Shown in pieces: positions 53,977 to 62,766 of a stretch of DNA of 64,000 bases. Origin of the DNA: Candidatus Woesebacteria bacterium (GTDB taxonomy: Bacteria > Patescibacteriota > Microgenomatia > UBA1406 > GWC2-37-13); the NCBI GenBank assembly GCA_020429045.1, contig JAGQLS010000001.1, positions 1 through 64,000 on the forward strand, in the 5' to 3' direction. The stretch's first letter is position 1, and each line of letters begins with the position of its first letter. The position numbers and the translations under genes are program-made. The notes under the pieces are model-generated. The model saw only the letters and a program-made list of their open reading frames with translations, ran no database searches and had not been told where the DNA came from.

Positions 53977-56022
53977 TTATTCGGGCTGAACTTCAACGGA
54001 GATGTTTTTCTGAAACAGTGGTGTAAACGATGAAAGAAATGGGATACCTGGTTTTGCATTTTTTATGGCAGCACTCACAACACCAAATCCACGCAATGTT
54101 TTTTCAAGTTGCGAAGTATTTTTAAACGATAGCTTGTTTTGAATCTGATCAGTTGCGGGTTCCTTGTATACTTTTCCTTTCATTTTGAGGGTAAGTGCGA
54201 TCTCGTTATCGTTTTTTTCCGCTTCTTCGACCACATACTTCATACTTTTGGTGTCGAGCTTTTTGTTGTCTTTGATCGTAGCCTGCATTTTTTTTGCTAT
54301 GGCAAGACGCAATAAGTCGTCGTTTAGCGTGTAGTACGATGTTTCAACGCCCGCATTGATCGAAACTTTGTTTGCTTTCTCTCCAACCTCTCCAGAGTAG
54401 GTGCTATCTTGGATCGTGACATCGGTTAGTTTTGTGAGAAGTATTTCGTTGTTTTTAGGCTCGATGTTTGAGACGGTTTGCGCTCCTTTGACTTTATCTT
54501 CAATAGAATTTTCGAGTTTGTTTATATCTGTCGTTGAAATTGTTTGTATCGTTTCTTTTGTTCCGCCAGATAACCCGCCGTCTACAATGGCGTAGTACAG
54601 TGAAGATTGGTATCCATCGATGGTGAGCTTTGCGCCATCTTCGAGATTGTAGTCTGGACCGATATCATCTGCGGTTATACTTCCCTGTTTTTTTCCTGAT
54701 GTTTTGACTCCTTCAAGCTCGCTGCTTGCCGATGCCACAGTAACATCTGCATCAAGAACAAAATTAAGATTATTATAGGAAAGAATCGTCCCTGACGAAA
54801 TTGTTTGTGCAGAATCGTTGAAATTATGGATAATGACGCTTCCCGTGGCTTTTTCTCCCACATCGCGTGAACCGGTTGTCGGCAACTCATTGCTTATTTG
54901 TTGCGTTTCGACATGTTCAACCGCCCCAAGCACTTCTTTATCGACTGTATCTTGCACTGGAACAGTTATATCGACCGTTTCTTCAATATTTTCAGAAGCC
55001 AAGGTAAGCTCAACCGTCGCAGTATGGAGAAAATATTCATAGCCAAAATACCCGCCAACAAGAAGTAACAATACGCCAGCGACAATACCAATTTGAGACT
55101 GAGCAAGATTCAACTGCGGCAAACCTGAAAACAACGACTTCATGGTTTCCAGCACACGACCCATTGACGGTATTTGAAAAGCAGATAAAGAGGAATTTTT
55201 TATTTGCGAAGGGGTGTACACATCCTCGTCGACCTTAAATCCAAACGCGATCGTGGTCTGCTCTTCGATGATTGCTGGTTCTAATTCTCCTTTTTCTTGT
55301 TTTTCCTCTTGCTGTGCGTGGATTTCTTTAAAAAAAGACTGAACAAGCAGTTGTTGCACTTGTTCGTCCTGGATTACTTCAAGTTTCGGATCGGTTTTGA
55401 TAATTTCAGAAAGATCTATTTCATTAAATTTTCGGCATATCGTCATTGCATCGATACCATACAAATAAATATGTGAAGGAAGCGATCCATTGTATTGTTC
55501 TAACACAGAAATAAGGCTATGCACGTTTGCTGGGTCCTGCTCTACACGTTTGCGAAATGCAACATTCGTGTCTTTGTATACATACACTTCGAATGCATCG
55601 CGTTCGAGTTCAATCACTATTGCGTTGGGGGTTTGTTTTTGTAGGAAAAATTGCTGAATCGCCTCTTGCACATCGATGTACCCAACTGGATTGAGGTCCA
55701 GCTCTTTTGACGTTGTTTTGAGAGCGCTATTAAATGGCTCGAGAATGCTTCGCTCAGCAGGATCAAGCATTGAGCTTGAAAGAAAGAAGATGGTTTTTTG
55801 AATTTGCACATCTGACAATGTCTCAAGGTCGGTAATCAAATTGTCGGTGTCCTGGAGTAGCGTGTCGATACCATTTGTCAGGGGAAGAGTATTGTGATTG
55901 ATGATCGTTGGTTCGTCTTGTGATACGTCGATGATTGATCCGGTGATGTGACTATAGGAAACCTGCAAGCCGAAGTAGTATTCTTTTTTAGATTTTTTAC
56001 CGAAGGGCAATGAAAATCCCAT
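53977..56022 (-). CDS. Single-pass protein: PilM-like cytoplasmic part and baseplate-J-like ectodomain
   Basis: A 681-aa protein with three parts. Residues ~11-235 look like a degenerate actin/PilM-type domain (YYFGLQVSYSHITGSIIDV; NAIVIELERDAFEVYVYKD; HIYLYGIDAM). After a charged linker comes one membrane helix (310-332), then a beta-rich ectodomain with the DVGEKATGSVIIHNF pattern of CPR baseplate-J-like surface proteins. An LPTTG pentapeptide sits at 380-384 inside the ectodomain. The first domain assignment is weaker than the last. It is followed 2 bp later by a sortase. Confidence 0.65.
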   Translation of the reverse strand: MGFSLPFGKKSKKEYYFGLQVSYSHITGSIIDVSQDEPTIINHNTLPLTNGIDTLLQDTDNLITDLETLSDVQIQKTIFFLSSSMLDPAERSILEPFNSALKTTSKELDLNPVGYIDVQEAIQQFFLQKQTPNAIVIELERDAFEVYVYKDTNVAFRKRVEQDPANVHSLISVLEQYNGSLPSHIYLYGIDAMTICRKFNEIDLSEIIKTDPKLEVIQDEQVQQLLVQSFFKEIHAQQEEKQEKGELEPAIIEEQTTIAFGFKVDEDVYTPSQIKNSSLSAFQIPSMGRVLETMKSLFSGLPQLNLAQSQIGIVAGVLLLLVGGYFGYEYFLHTATVELTLASENIEETVDITVPVQDTVDKEVLGAVEHVETQQISNELPTTGSRDVGEKATGSVIIHNFNDSAQTISSGTILSYNNLNFVLDADVTVASASSELEGVKTSGKKQGSITADDIGPDYNLEDGAKLTIDGYQSSLYYAIVDGGLSGGTKETIQTISTTDINKLENSIEDKVKGAQTVSNIEPKNNEILLTKLTDVTIQDSTYSGEVGEKANKVSINAGVETSYYTLNDDLLRLAIAKKMQATIKDNKKLDTKSMKYVVEEAEKNDNEIALTLKMKGKVYKEPATDQIQNKLSFKNTSQLEKTLRGFGVVSAAIKNAKPGIPFLSSFTPLFQKNISVEVQPE

Positions 56023-56074
56023 ACATTTATATTATCAAAAATTCGTGGGCGTATGCAATCAGATATGCACGCGA

Positions 56075-56794
56075 TTATCGTTTGAGAAATGAATCAAAAA
56101 AAGATACGATTCTATTGACGATACTTTGCATTACGCCAATCTTTTGTTCTTGTTGATTTACCTTTTCTTCAAGTTCTTCAGTTTTTGCTTTGAGCGCCTC
56201 TATGTCGTCGGTTGACGTTCCCCCTTTGTCTGTGTGCGCCGTGAGCGTTTCATCGGATGGTATTGACTCCTGTTGGGTCGGCAACGTAAGGTCTCCTGAA
56301 GAAGTGTCTGAAGGTTCAGTTGACGACGGTGGCGCTGTCGTTGGGAGAGGACTATGTATAGATTCGTCGATAACATCGGTGCTACTCGTGTCATACCAGG
56401 GCACAATGTGTATGGTCATTGTCGGTCCAACAATCCGTTCTCCATTGGCTTTCAAAATGGCTGAGACTATTAATTTTGTGGTGCCGGTTTTGTCTGCGCG
56501 ATAGGTCACTACACGATTGAGACACCCGTTGACACCACAATTATTGGGGTCTGCACTACCGGTAGAAGTAAGCGCCCCTTCTGTCACGATATGCTGATAC
56601 GTACGTACTAAATCATCGGAAACGGGACTGCCGTCGTCGTTGAAAAGCTGCAGAACGACATTAAACACTTTCCCTTGGCTAAGGGTAACATCTTGGATAT
56701 TGCTCGTCATGTAATACGCAGAAACAGATTGTGTTAAAAAAAGTGAAACAACAAAAAAGAATGCTGTTGGTAATATTCTTTTGAACGTGTTCAT
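56075..56794 (-). CDS. Secreted Ig-like/coiled-coil protein
   Basis: A 239-aa protein with a signal peptide (residues 1-26, ending SVSAYY), a beta-sandwich of about 110 residues (VTLSQGKVFNVVLQLFNDDGSPV..NCGVNGC), a long Ser/Thr/Pro-rich linker (about 145-190), and a C-terminal coiled coil (EALKAKTEELEEKVNQQEQKI) with an amphipathic tail. No sorting signal is seen. It lies 45 bp downstream of the solute-binding protein gene, in the same envelope cluster. Function unknown. Confidence 0.8.
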   Translation of the reverse strand: MNTFKRILPTAFFFVVSLFLTQSVSAYYMTSNIQDVTLSQGKVFNVVLQLFNDDGSPVSDDLVRTYQHIVTEGALTSTGSADPNNCGVNGCLNRVVTYRADKTGTTKLIVSAILKANGERIVGPTMTIHIVPWYDTSSTDVIDESIHSPLPTTAPPSSTEPSDTSSGDLTLPTQQESIPSDETLTAHTDKGGTSTDDIEALKAKTEELEEKVNQQEQKIGVMQSIVNRIVSFFDSFLKR

Positions 56795-56839
56795 AGATTT
56801 AGTATACCAAAATATTCACTTTTCTTAAGCTTTCTCACC

Positions 56840-58447
56840 TTACTGAGCAGCAGGAGAAGGGGTTTCTGCAGTCGGTGTAAATTTCTGCTTGGTTTGTTGA
56901 ATACCAGACTGCGCCGTACTCAAAGCGTTTGCATAATCCACTCCGTTTATTGTTTGGTTGATTGCATTTTTCAAATAGGTCACAATTTCGTCATTCAAAC
57001 CATTGTCAAAGGTCCTACCCACGACCGGAAACGACACATACTCATCGTTGCCTGCTTGAGTTACGACACTTTCAAGATACTGATTGTTTGTCAGCAAATC
57101 GGCCATATCAACTCGGGAAAATGCCGAACCAAATAGCCGCGTCTGAGACTGCGCGTCGTAGATTTTTTGCAACTCTTCTTTCTGCGATACAAATGCAAGA
57201 AATTTCCACGCTTCAAGTTGATGAGGGCTATACTTATTCACTCCTTCGACCCAGTAGCTTGCAAGAGAGATGCGATTGTCGTTCAACCCTTTGGGAAGGG
57301 GTGCTGTTTTGACCACAAGATCGGGATTTTGCGATTTTATGACAAGAACCTCCCACGAAGGTGCGATAATCATGGCAACGCGCCCCTGGGTGAATGCCGA
57401 GATGGAATTTGGCATATCTGCATCCCACAGTCCCTTTTCCGCAAACGATCGATAGAGCTCAAGAGCTTCTTTTGCACTGCTGTCATTGAGGTTATCGAGA
57501 TTTCCACCGTTTAGGAGAAGCAGTACGCCGTAAAGTTCTGAGAAATGCTCTACGTTTTCAGCTGTACCTATAGCGAGTCCTGCTGTTACCAATTTACCGC
57601 TTGCATCTTTCACGGTCAACTTGCTTGCAATAGTAAGTACATCGTCTTGGTTTCCTACCCACGTAGTCGGTGGCGACACTATGCCAGCTTGGTTCAGCAA
57701 CTCTTCGTTGTAAATGAGTATAAGTCCATCGACTGTAAACGGGATGCCATAATAATTTCCATCTATGCTCAGATCTTTTTGGTGAATGGGATAAAATGTG
57801 TTGTTAAACGTTTCATTGGACATAATTTCTTGTGGGAGTGGCGTCGCGACTTCTCCCATCTCAGGAAGCCATGTATTATGAAATGTGAAAATATCTGGGC
57901 CGTTTCCTGTTTTACTCCGCGCAATGAGTCGTTCTCGATATTGATCTTGCGAGACTTTTTCATAATTGATCGTAACGTTTGAATTTTTGGATTGATAATC
58001 TTGTATCACCGAATCATAAACCTCTTTTCCTTCCCATAGACCCCACCACGATATGGTCACTGCTTCATTTTTTGAAGAAGTTCCTCCACCACTTCCACCT
58101 AGGCGGTCTTTTAAAAAGAAAAAATAAAAGAGTCCAAAAATGATGAGAAAGAAAACAAGCCCGCCGATGATGAAGATCCACTTGTTGGTGTTTTGTTCAT
58201 ACACTGGCGGAAGATCAGAAAAATAATCAGGAGGAGGACCGCCGGTGATCCCCTCGGGAGATTGTACTTCGGGAGCTACTTCTTCGGGTTTTGTTGTTTG
58301 TGGTTGTTGTGCTTCCAGAGGTTGTTGCAACGGATCGGCTTGTTGAGATGGTTGCTCGGATGTTTGCTGTTCCGATGAAAAAATAGTTCCGGTTTCTTGT
58401 TGATTTTCGGCTTCTTGCATTTGTGGCTGGTTTTGATTATCATCCAT
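56840..58447 (-). CDS. Signal-anchored extracellular solute-binding protein (family 1)
   Basis: A 535-aa protein from the ATG at 58447; an in-frame start 16 codons earlier would run into the divergent vanW region. The first ~88 residues are Gln/Pro-rich and presumably cytoplasmic, a membrane helix spans about 89-112, and the rest is a family 1 substrate-binding domain (ISWWGLWEGKEVYDSVIQDYQ, PDIFTFHNTWLPEMG, YGIPFTVDGLILIYNEELL, GRVAMIIAPSWE). No permease or ATPase gene is nearby. Relatives bind sugars or oligosaccharides. Confidence 0.88.
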   Translation of the reverse strand: MDDNQNQPQMQEAENQQETGTIFSSEQQTSEQPSQQADPLQQPLEAQQPQTTKPEEVAPEVQSPEGITGGPPPDYFSDLPPVYEQNTNKWIFIIGGLVFFLIIFGLFYFFFLKDRLGGSGGGTSSKNEAVTISWWGLWEGKEVYDSVIQDYQSKNSNVTINYEKVSQDQYRERLIARSKTGNGPDIFTFHNTWLPEMGEVATPLPQEIMSNETFNNTFYPIHQKDLSIDGNYYGIPFTVDGLILIYNEELLNQAGIVSPPTTWVGNQDDVLTIASKLTVKDASGKLVTAGLAIGTAENVEHFSELYGVLLLLNGGNLDNLNDSSAKEALELYRSFAEKGLWDADMPNSISAFTQGRVAMIIAPSWEVLVIKSQNPDLVVKTAPLPKGLNDNRISLASYWVEGVNKYSPHQLEAWKFLAFVSQKEELQKIYDAQSQTRLFGSAFSRVDMADLLTNNQYLESVVTQAGNDEYVSFPVVGRTFDNGLNDEIVTYLKNAINQTINGVDYANALSTAQSGIQQTKQKFTPTAETPSPAAQ

Positions 58448-58466
58448 ATTGTTTATAATAACAAAA

Positions 58467-59969
58467 ATGACAGGCAAAACCATACAATCAGACACCGAGG
58501 TTCCCGAAAATACTCACAAAAGCTTCTTTGAACGTTTATTTTCGTTAATTAATGAAAATGTGCGGTTTGCCGACGTAGGGAAAAATGTGTTGAAAGCACT
58601 ATTTCTTTTGCTTGTTGCTCTGTGTATCTTTTCAATTGTGTTTCTTCTTGTCGAGGTTTCGTATTCGTACAAACATCAAACGACAATTTTTGACAATGTG
58701 TTTATCGACAATGCCAATGTAGAGGGTAAAACAAAAAATCAAGCTTTGCAGAGTATAACTGCGGCCCACGGGATTACACCGCAAAAAAATCTGTATATTG
58801 TGTACAACGATGAACAGATTGCAACATTCACGGCAGAACAACTTCAAATCAGGCGCAATACTGCAGAGATTGTCGATCGTGCCTATCTTATCGGGCGTTC
58901 GACAAATTTACCATCAATGTATCTTGAACAAATTGAGTCGATGCTGAAACTCCGCCGTTTTGATTTCTACACACAACTTACATACAACGAAGAGGTGGTG
59001 AGTGATTTTGTACAGGAAATCGCAGATTCCTATAAACGCCCACCGCAAAATGCCCTCTTTACTTTTGAAAATGGTCGAGTTACTTCGTTTAAAAAAGAAG
59101 TAATGGGTACCAGTATCGATCAAGATCAATTGCTCAAAGATATACATAGGTACATCGAGAATGTGGAGCAAGACGGGCCAGATATCACGATTACTGTTCA
59201 CCCCATAGAGATAGCACCCGAAGTGACACTTTCGAGTATCAACAATTTGGGAATTGAGGAGAGTATCGGTGTGGGCAAATCTGACTATAGCCATTCGATT
59301 GCTTCTCGTATTTACAACATAAAACTTGCGGCTTCCAAATTCGACGGAGTTATTGTTCCCCAAGGAGCTGAGTTTTCGTTTGACGATATTATCGGCGACA
59401 TTTCTGCAAATACCGGCTACCAGCAAGCATATGTTATTCAAAATGGCAGAACGGTGTTGGGCGATGGCGGAGGTGTTTGCCAGGTTTCTACTACCATGTT
59501 TAGGGCGGCGATCAATTCGGGGCTGAGGATAACAGAGCGCAATGCCCACGCTTATCGTGTTTCGTATTATGAAAATGATTCCGACCCAGGCTATGATGCG
59601 ACGATTTTTACCCCAACGGTTGATTTGCGGTTTGTCAACGATACGCCTGCTGCTATTTTGATCCAAGAAGAGATTGACGAAGTAAACCATTTGCTGTCGT
59701 TTGTGTTTTATGGAAAAAGTGATGGCAGAAAACCAGAGTTCTCCGATGTCGTTGTTTGGGATGTGGTTGCCCCACCTGAGCCTCTTTATCAAGACGACCC
59801 GAATTTACCAACTGGACAGGTGAAGCAAATAGACTACGCGGCATGGGGAAGCAAAGCGAGTTTTGATTACAAAGTTGTACGAGGTGGAGAGATTATTTTT
59901 GGACAGACATTTTTCTCTAATTATCGCCCATGGCAAGCAGTCTTTCTCCGCGGCACTGGACCGGTTTAA
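58467..59969 (+). CDS. VanW family protein with N-terminal membrane anchor
   Basis: A 500-aa protein, start at ATG 58467. A membrane helix at about 42-66 is followed by a YoaR-type peptidoglycan-binding-like domain and the VanW domain (SRIYNIKLAASKFDGVIVPQGAEFSFDDIIGDIS, LGDGGGVCQVSTTMFRAAINSGL, ERNAHAYRVSYYENDSDPGYDATIF). VanW domains occur with cell-wall enzymes; the catalytic role is unproven. A G5-like C-terminal region follows. Its start is 19 bp from the start of the divergent solute-binding protein gene. Confidence 0.92.
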   Translation: MTGKTIQSDTEVPENTHKSFFERLFSLINENVRFADVGKNVLKALFLLLVALCIFSIVFLLVEVSYSYKHQTTIFDNVFIDNANVEGKTKNQALQSITAAHGITPQKNLYIVYNDEQIATFTAEQLQIRRNTAEIVDRAYLIGRSTNLPSMYLEQIESMLKLRRFDFYTQLTYNEEVVSDFVQEIADSYKRPPQNALFTFENGRVTSFKKEVMGTSIDQDQLLKDIHRYIENVEQDGPDITITVHPIEIAPEVTLSSINNLGIEESIGVGKSDYSHSIASRIYNIKLAASKFDGVIVPQGAEFSFDDIIGDISANTGYQQAYVIQNGRTVLGDGGGVCQVSTTMFRAAINSGLRITERNAHAYRVSYYENDSDPGYDATIFTPTVDLRFVNDTPAAILIQEEIDEVNHLLSFVFYGKSDGRKPEFSDVVVWDVVAPPEPLYQDDPNLPTGQVKQIDYAAWGSKASFDYKVVRGGEIIFGQTFFSNYRPWQAVFLRGTGPV

Positions 59970-59979
59970 TGAGATTTTG

Positions 59980-60573
59980 TCAGCCTAGATGCTCTACTGA
60001 ATTGAAACAAACAACATTCACCTTTCGTCTTTTATCAAATTGATAGATGCACACGCTGGTGTTGTGCAATCGCTCGATAGTCTCTATTTCCTGAAAAGAT
60101 TTCCCCTCAATTGCTGCAATGACTCCCCGATTGAATAATCCGTGAGCTATGACTAGTACGGTATCGTCCATGTGTTTTGGAAATAATGACTGAAAAAAAT
60201 GCTCTGCTCGCGTACACATGTCTTGTAGTGGTTCACCAACCGTAGTGATTAAGTTTGTTGCATGCAATTTTTTTTGCAATTGCTTCACGTATTCAAACGA
60301 TTTGCCTTCGAGTTCGCCAAAGTGTCGTTCGCGCAGTTGCGGAGTGAAAACGATTTCAAGGTGTGGGTGGTGAACCTGTATTGCGCGGGCGGTATCTGCA
60401 GCGCGCTTGAGGTCGCTTGCGTAGATATGGTGTATATCCTCATCTTTGAGCCAATGACCAAGTTTGCGTGCCTGTTCCAATCCTCGCTGGTTTAACGAAG
60501 TGTTGGTCTGCCCTTGGATGATATGCTTGACGTTTTGATCTGTCTCCCCATGACGAGCAAGAATAAGCCTCAT
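59980..60573 (-). CDS. Histidine phosphatase (phosphoglycerate-mutase-like)
   Basis: A 197-aa branch-1 histidine phosphatase: the catalytic RHGE motif at 7-10 (LILARHGETDQN), the QGQTNTSLNQRGLEQA substrate loop, ASDLKRAADTA, RERHFGELEGKSFEYV and VLVIAHGLFNRG with the second His. Members are cobalamin-pathway, sugar- or nucleotide-phosphatases as well as mutases; the substrate is not clear. It is convergent with the VanW gene (10-bp gap). Confidence 0.9.
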   Translation of the reverse strand: MRLILARHGETDQNVKHIIQGQTNTSLNQRGLEQARKLGHWLKDEDIHHIYASDLKRAADTARAIQVHHPHLEIVFTPQLRERHFGELEGKSFEYVKQLQKKLHATNLITTVGEPLQDMCTRAEHFFQSLFPKHMDDTVLVIAHGLFNRGVIAAIEGKSFQEIETIERLHNTSVCIYQFDKRRKVNVVCFNSVEHLG

Positions 60574-60674
60574 ATGTTTATGATATCAAATAAATTCAAA
60601 AAAAAGCACAAATAAATGAAGGAAATATAGACTATTTATATTTTTTTGGGACGAGTCTTGAATTTTATTAAAAA

Positions 60675-61559
60675 TTAAAAGTCAAGAGGAGGAGGTTCTT
60701 CTAATTTTATTCTAACACCTTGAAAGACGTCAGAAATTTGAGCTTTAATATTGTACTTATCACCAAGTAGCTTTTTTGCATTATTTAAGTGAGTTGAGGA
60801 ATCGTTCGTATCGCTTGCTAATCGAATTTCTTCTTTTGCTTTAATAGATTGTGCAGTCGCAACTTCTCTTCTGTATTGAGCTTCTCGTATCAAAACAAGC
60901 GCTTGTTCGAGAGCTCGAAGAGCAGGTTCTGATCCTTCAGATGCAATTTGTATTAACGGTGCAAGTGGATTATCTTTATAAACAGACATGTAATTATCGG
61001 CCCTATATTTTGCAAGAGCGCGTATTGTTAGGAAGCGTACGTTTGGGAAGTTTAAAATATAATTTCCGTTTTTTCTAATAGATAAAAGTGCTAGCCAATC
61101 GTTTTCTATTGCTTGAGCATTTGTCATATTAAGCCGCAATCTCGCTGATTTATAAGCTTCTGTTAACTTTTGTATGTTTATCGGCAATGCTGTGGTTAAT
61201 GGGGCGTTTGCCTGTGGCAAAACCTCTTGAAAATTTGATGGCACATCTGTTGCAAAAGCCTCAATATTTTTCAAGACTTCCTCCATATGAAAAGTGGTTA
61301 ATCTTTCGTGGTCGTTTTCTCGCAAAACAAAAAACAATATTCTTTGTAATATATCTTGAATAGGAGCTTCGGAATAATCACGCTGTACAGAGCTCAAAAA
61401 TCCAACCAATGGAAAAAATGGGTCGTTTTCATCTAGCTCTTCTGACAACATACCACTAGCTGCCTGTTGTATCATTTCCACTATGCCATTTGCTGTGGGA
61501 AGCTCTATCTGTTCACTTTCTATGACTAAAGCGCTTGGTAAAATAGGTGGAAGTTCCAT
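60675..61559 (-). CDS. Hypothetical protein (294 aa)
   Basis: Not recognised. It is acidic in the first half (EELDENDPFFPLVGFL), largely helical, with a central conserved-looking FPNVRFLTIRALAKYRADNYMSVY and an Ala/Glu/Arg-rich probable helix (ALRALEQALVLIREAQYRREVATAQSIKAKEEIRL). It has no membrane helix or signal peptide. It lies 20 bp downstream of the frameshifted frame at 61580-61938, probably in one transcript. Confidence 0.65.
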   Translation of the reverse strand: MELPPILPSALVIESEQIELPTANGIVEMIQQAASGMLSEELDENDPFFPLVGFLSSVQRDYSEAPIQDILQRILFFVLRENDHERLTTFHMEEVLKNIEAFATDVPSNFQEVLPQANAPLTTALPINIQKLTEAYKSARLRLNMTNAQAIENDWLALLSIRKNGNYILNFPNVRFLTIRALAKYRADNYMSVYKDNPLAPLIQIASEGSEPALRALEQALVLIREAQYRREVATAQSIKAKEEIRLASDTNDSSTHLNNAKKLLGDKYNIKAQISDVFQGVRIKLEEPPPLDF

Positions 61560-61579
61560 ATATCTAAGTAAAATTCATA

Positions 61580-61938
61580 CTACACCGTCAATGTTCGTGT
61601 ATTTGAAAAATGATTTTCTATAAGTCCGCGAGCTAACCTGTATTCCATAGCGATTTCATAACCACCATCAATTTCTAATTCAGTTTCCTGACAGGCTGTG
61701 TCTTTACAAGTAGCCCACAGATGCTTAACAAATAGTTGATATGTTGTAGGATTTTCAAAAAAATTTTACTAGCTATTTCTAAAATGTTTCGATAAATTAT
61801 TGAGGAAGTCGGAAGAGCTGCTGCAAAGGCGTCTTTATTGTTAATAGTAATGCTTATGGCTAAAAAAAGTTCTTCTAAATAAAGATTTTCTGCCAATTCT
61901 AGTGCTCCATGACCATCAAAGCCAATTTTCATTTCCAT
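61580..61938 (-). pseudogene. Frameshifted hypothetical gene
   Basis: As written, the frame from 61938 stops at 61675 (87 aa). At a run of seven A on the plus strand (61757-61763), adding one base opens a second frame that runs cleanly to a stop at 61580-61582, giving a 119-aa protein ending SNTRTLTV. Both halves have normal codon use and no internal stop. It is therefore either a real frameshift mutation, a sequencing error in a homopolymer, or slippery-site recoding. The N-terminus is MEMKIGFDGHGALELAENLYLEEL when read across several words; the family is not recognised. Confidence 0.65.
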
Positions 61939-61957
61939 AGCTTTAATGAAATATTAG

Positions 61958-62566
61958 TTATCCTATTATATCCCATAGTCCTTTTCTACGCAAGCGATAC
62001 GAAGGGTTTTTAAGCTTGCGGTCGCCAATCTTTTGTGCAGGTACACCAGCCCACATTTCTCCAGAAGGGATATCTTTGGTCACTACAGCGCCAGCTGCGA
62101 CAACAGCGCCTTTATGGATAGTCACCCCGGGGAGGATGGTAACACGCGGTCCGATAAATACATACTCTTCTATAGTAACCGGCGCCATAACAGGCTTAAA
62201 ATCTGGATCGTGTATATCGTGTTGAGCGTTGTAAATCATCACACCTGTTGCAATATCGACATGGTCGCCGATTACAAGATCCGCTCGGCCGTCAAGTACT
62301 GCGTGCTCCCCTACAATCGTATCTTTGCCAATCGTTATGTTGGATGGTTCGTAAAATCGCGCACCCATGTTTATTGTGCTTGAGGAGTGGATGCGTACGC
62401 CGGAAAGACGATACAAGACCATACGTACTACGCTTAATGGAAAAAAACCCAGAATATACACTACATAGAGAAATAGTTCACGCATGATATCCTCAAATCT
62501 TCTCGTTCCTTTTTGAAAAATTTCCTCTGTTGAGAGTTTTTTTCCGGTTTTATCGGTGACGTTCAT
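61958..62566 (-). CDS. Hexapeptide-repeat O-acyltransferase
   Basis: A 202-aa left-handed beta-helix acyltransferase of the maltose/galactoside O-acetyltransferase type. An N-terminal hydrophobic segment (about 29-55, FLYVVYILGFFPLSVVRMVLYRL) is followed by imperfect hexapeptides (INMGARFYEPSNITIGKDTIVGEHAVLDGRADLVIGDHVDIATGVMI is the stretch, residues ~81-125) and by the catalytic His region NAQHDIHDPD. VFIGPRVTILPGVTIHKGAVVAAGAVV and WAGVPAQKIG complete the family pattern. It probably acetylates a surface sugar. Confidence 0.88.
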   Translation of the reverse strand: MNVTDKTGKKLSTEEIFQKGTRRFEDIMRELFLYVVYILGFFPLSVVRMVLYRLSGVRIHSSSTINMGARFYEPSNITIGKDTIVGEHAVLDGRADLVIGDHVDIATGVMIYNAQHDIHDPDFKPVMAPVTIEEYVFIGPRVTILPGVTIHKGAVVAAGAVVTKDIPSGEMWAGVPAQKIGDRKLKNPSYRLRRKGLWDIIG

Positions 62567-62700
62567 GGTTTATGAATTAAATAAGTAAAAATAGTTAGTT
62601 TTACATTATAAACGATAAGCTATAAGCTACAAGTTTTTCGTTTTTAGTTATTAGTTTTTGTTATTCTTTCTCTTTACTATTTTCTATTTACTCTTTGTCT
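62567..62700. repeat. AT-rich mosaic intergenic repeat, copy H
   Basis: Fills the gap between the hexapeptide acyltransferase and rnhB. It contains taagctataagctacaag, aaaatagttagttttac and ttagttattagtttttgt words found in copies A, D and F. The divergent promoter region of rnhB presumably lies in or just after it. Confidence 0.5.
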
Positions 62701-62766
62701 CCAGTTATGAGCTACGCATTACGCGTTATACGCTTATTATATCATCATAGTAAAATAGTGACTAAT

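Noticed and set aside
58914-59792. A 292-codon minus-strand open frame
   Set aside because: It is fully antisense to the VanW gene, whose sequence carries coherent family motifs over the same span; the antisense translation has no recognisable domain.
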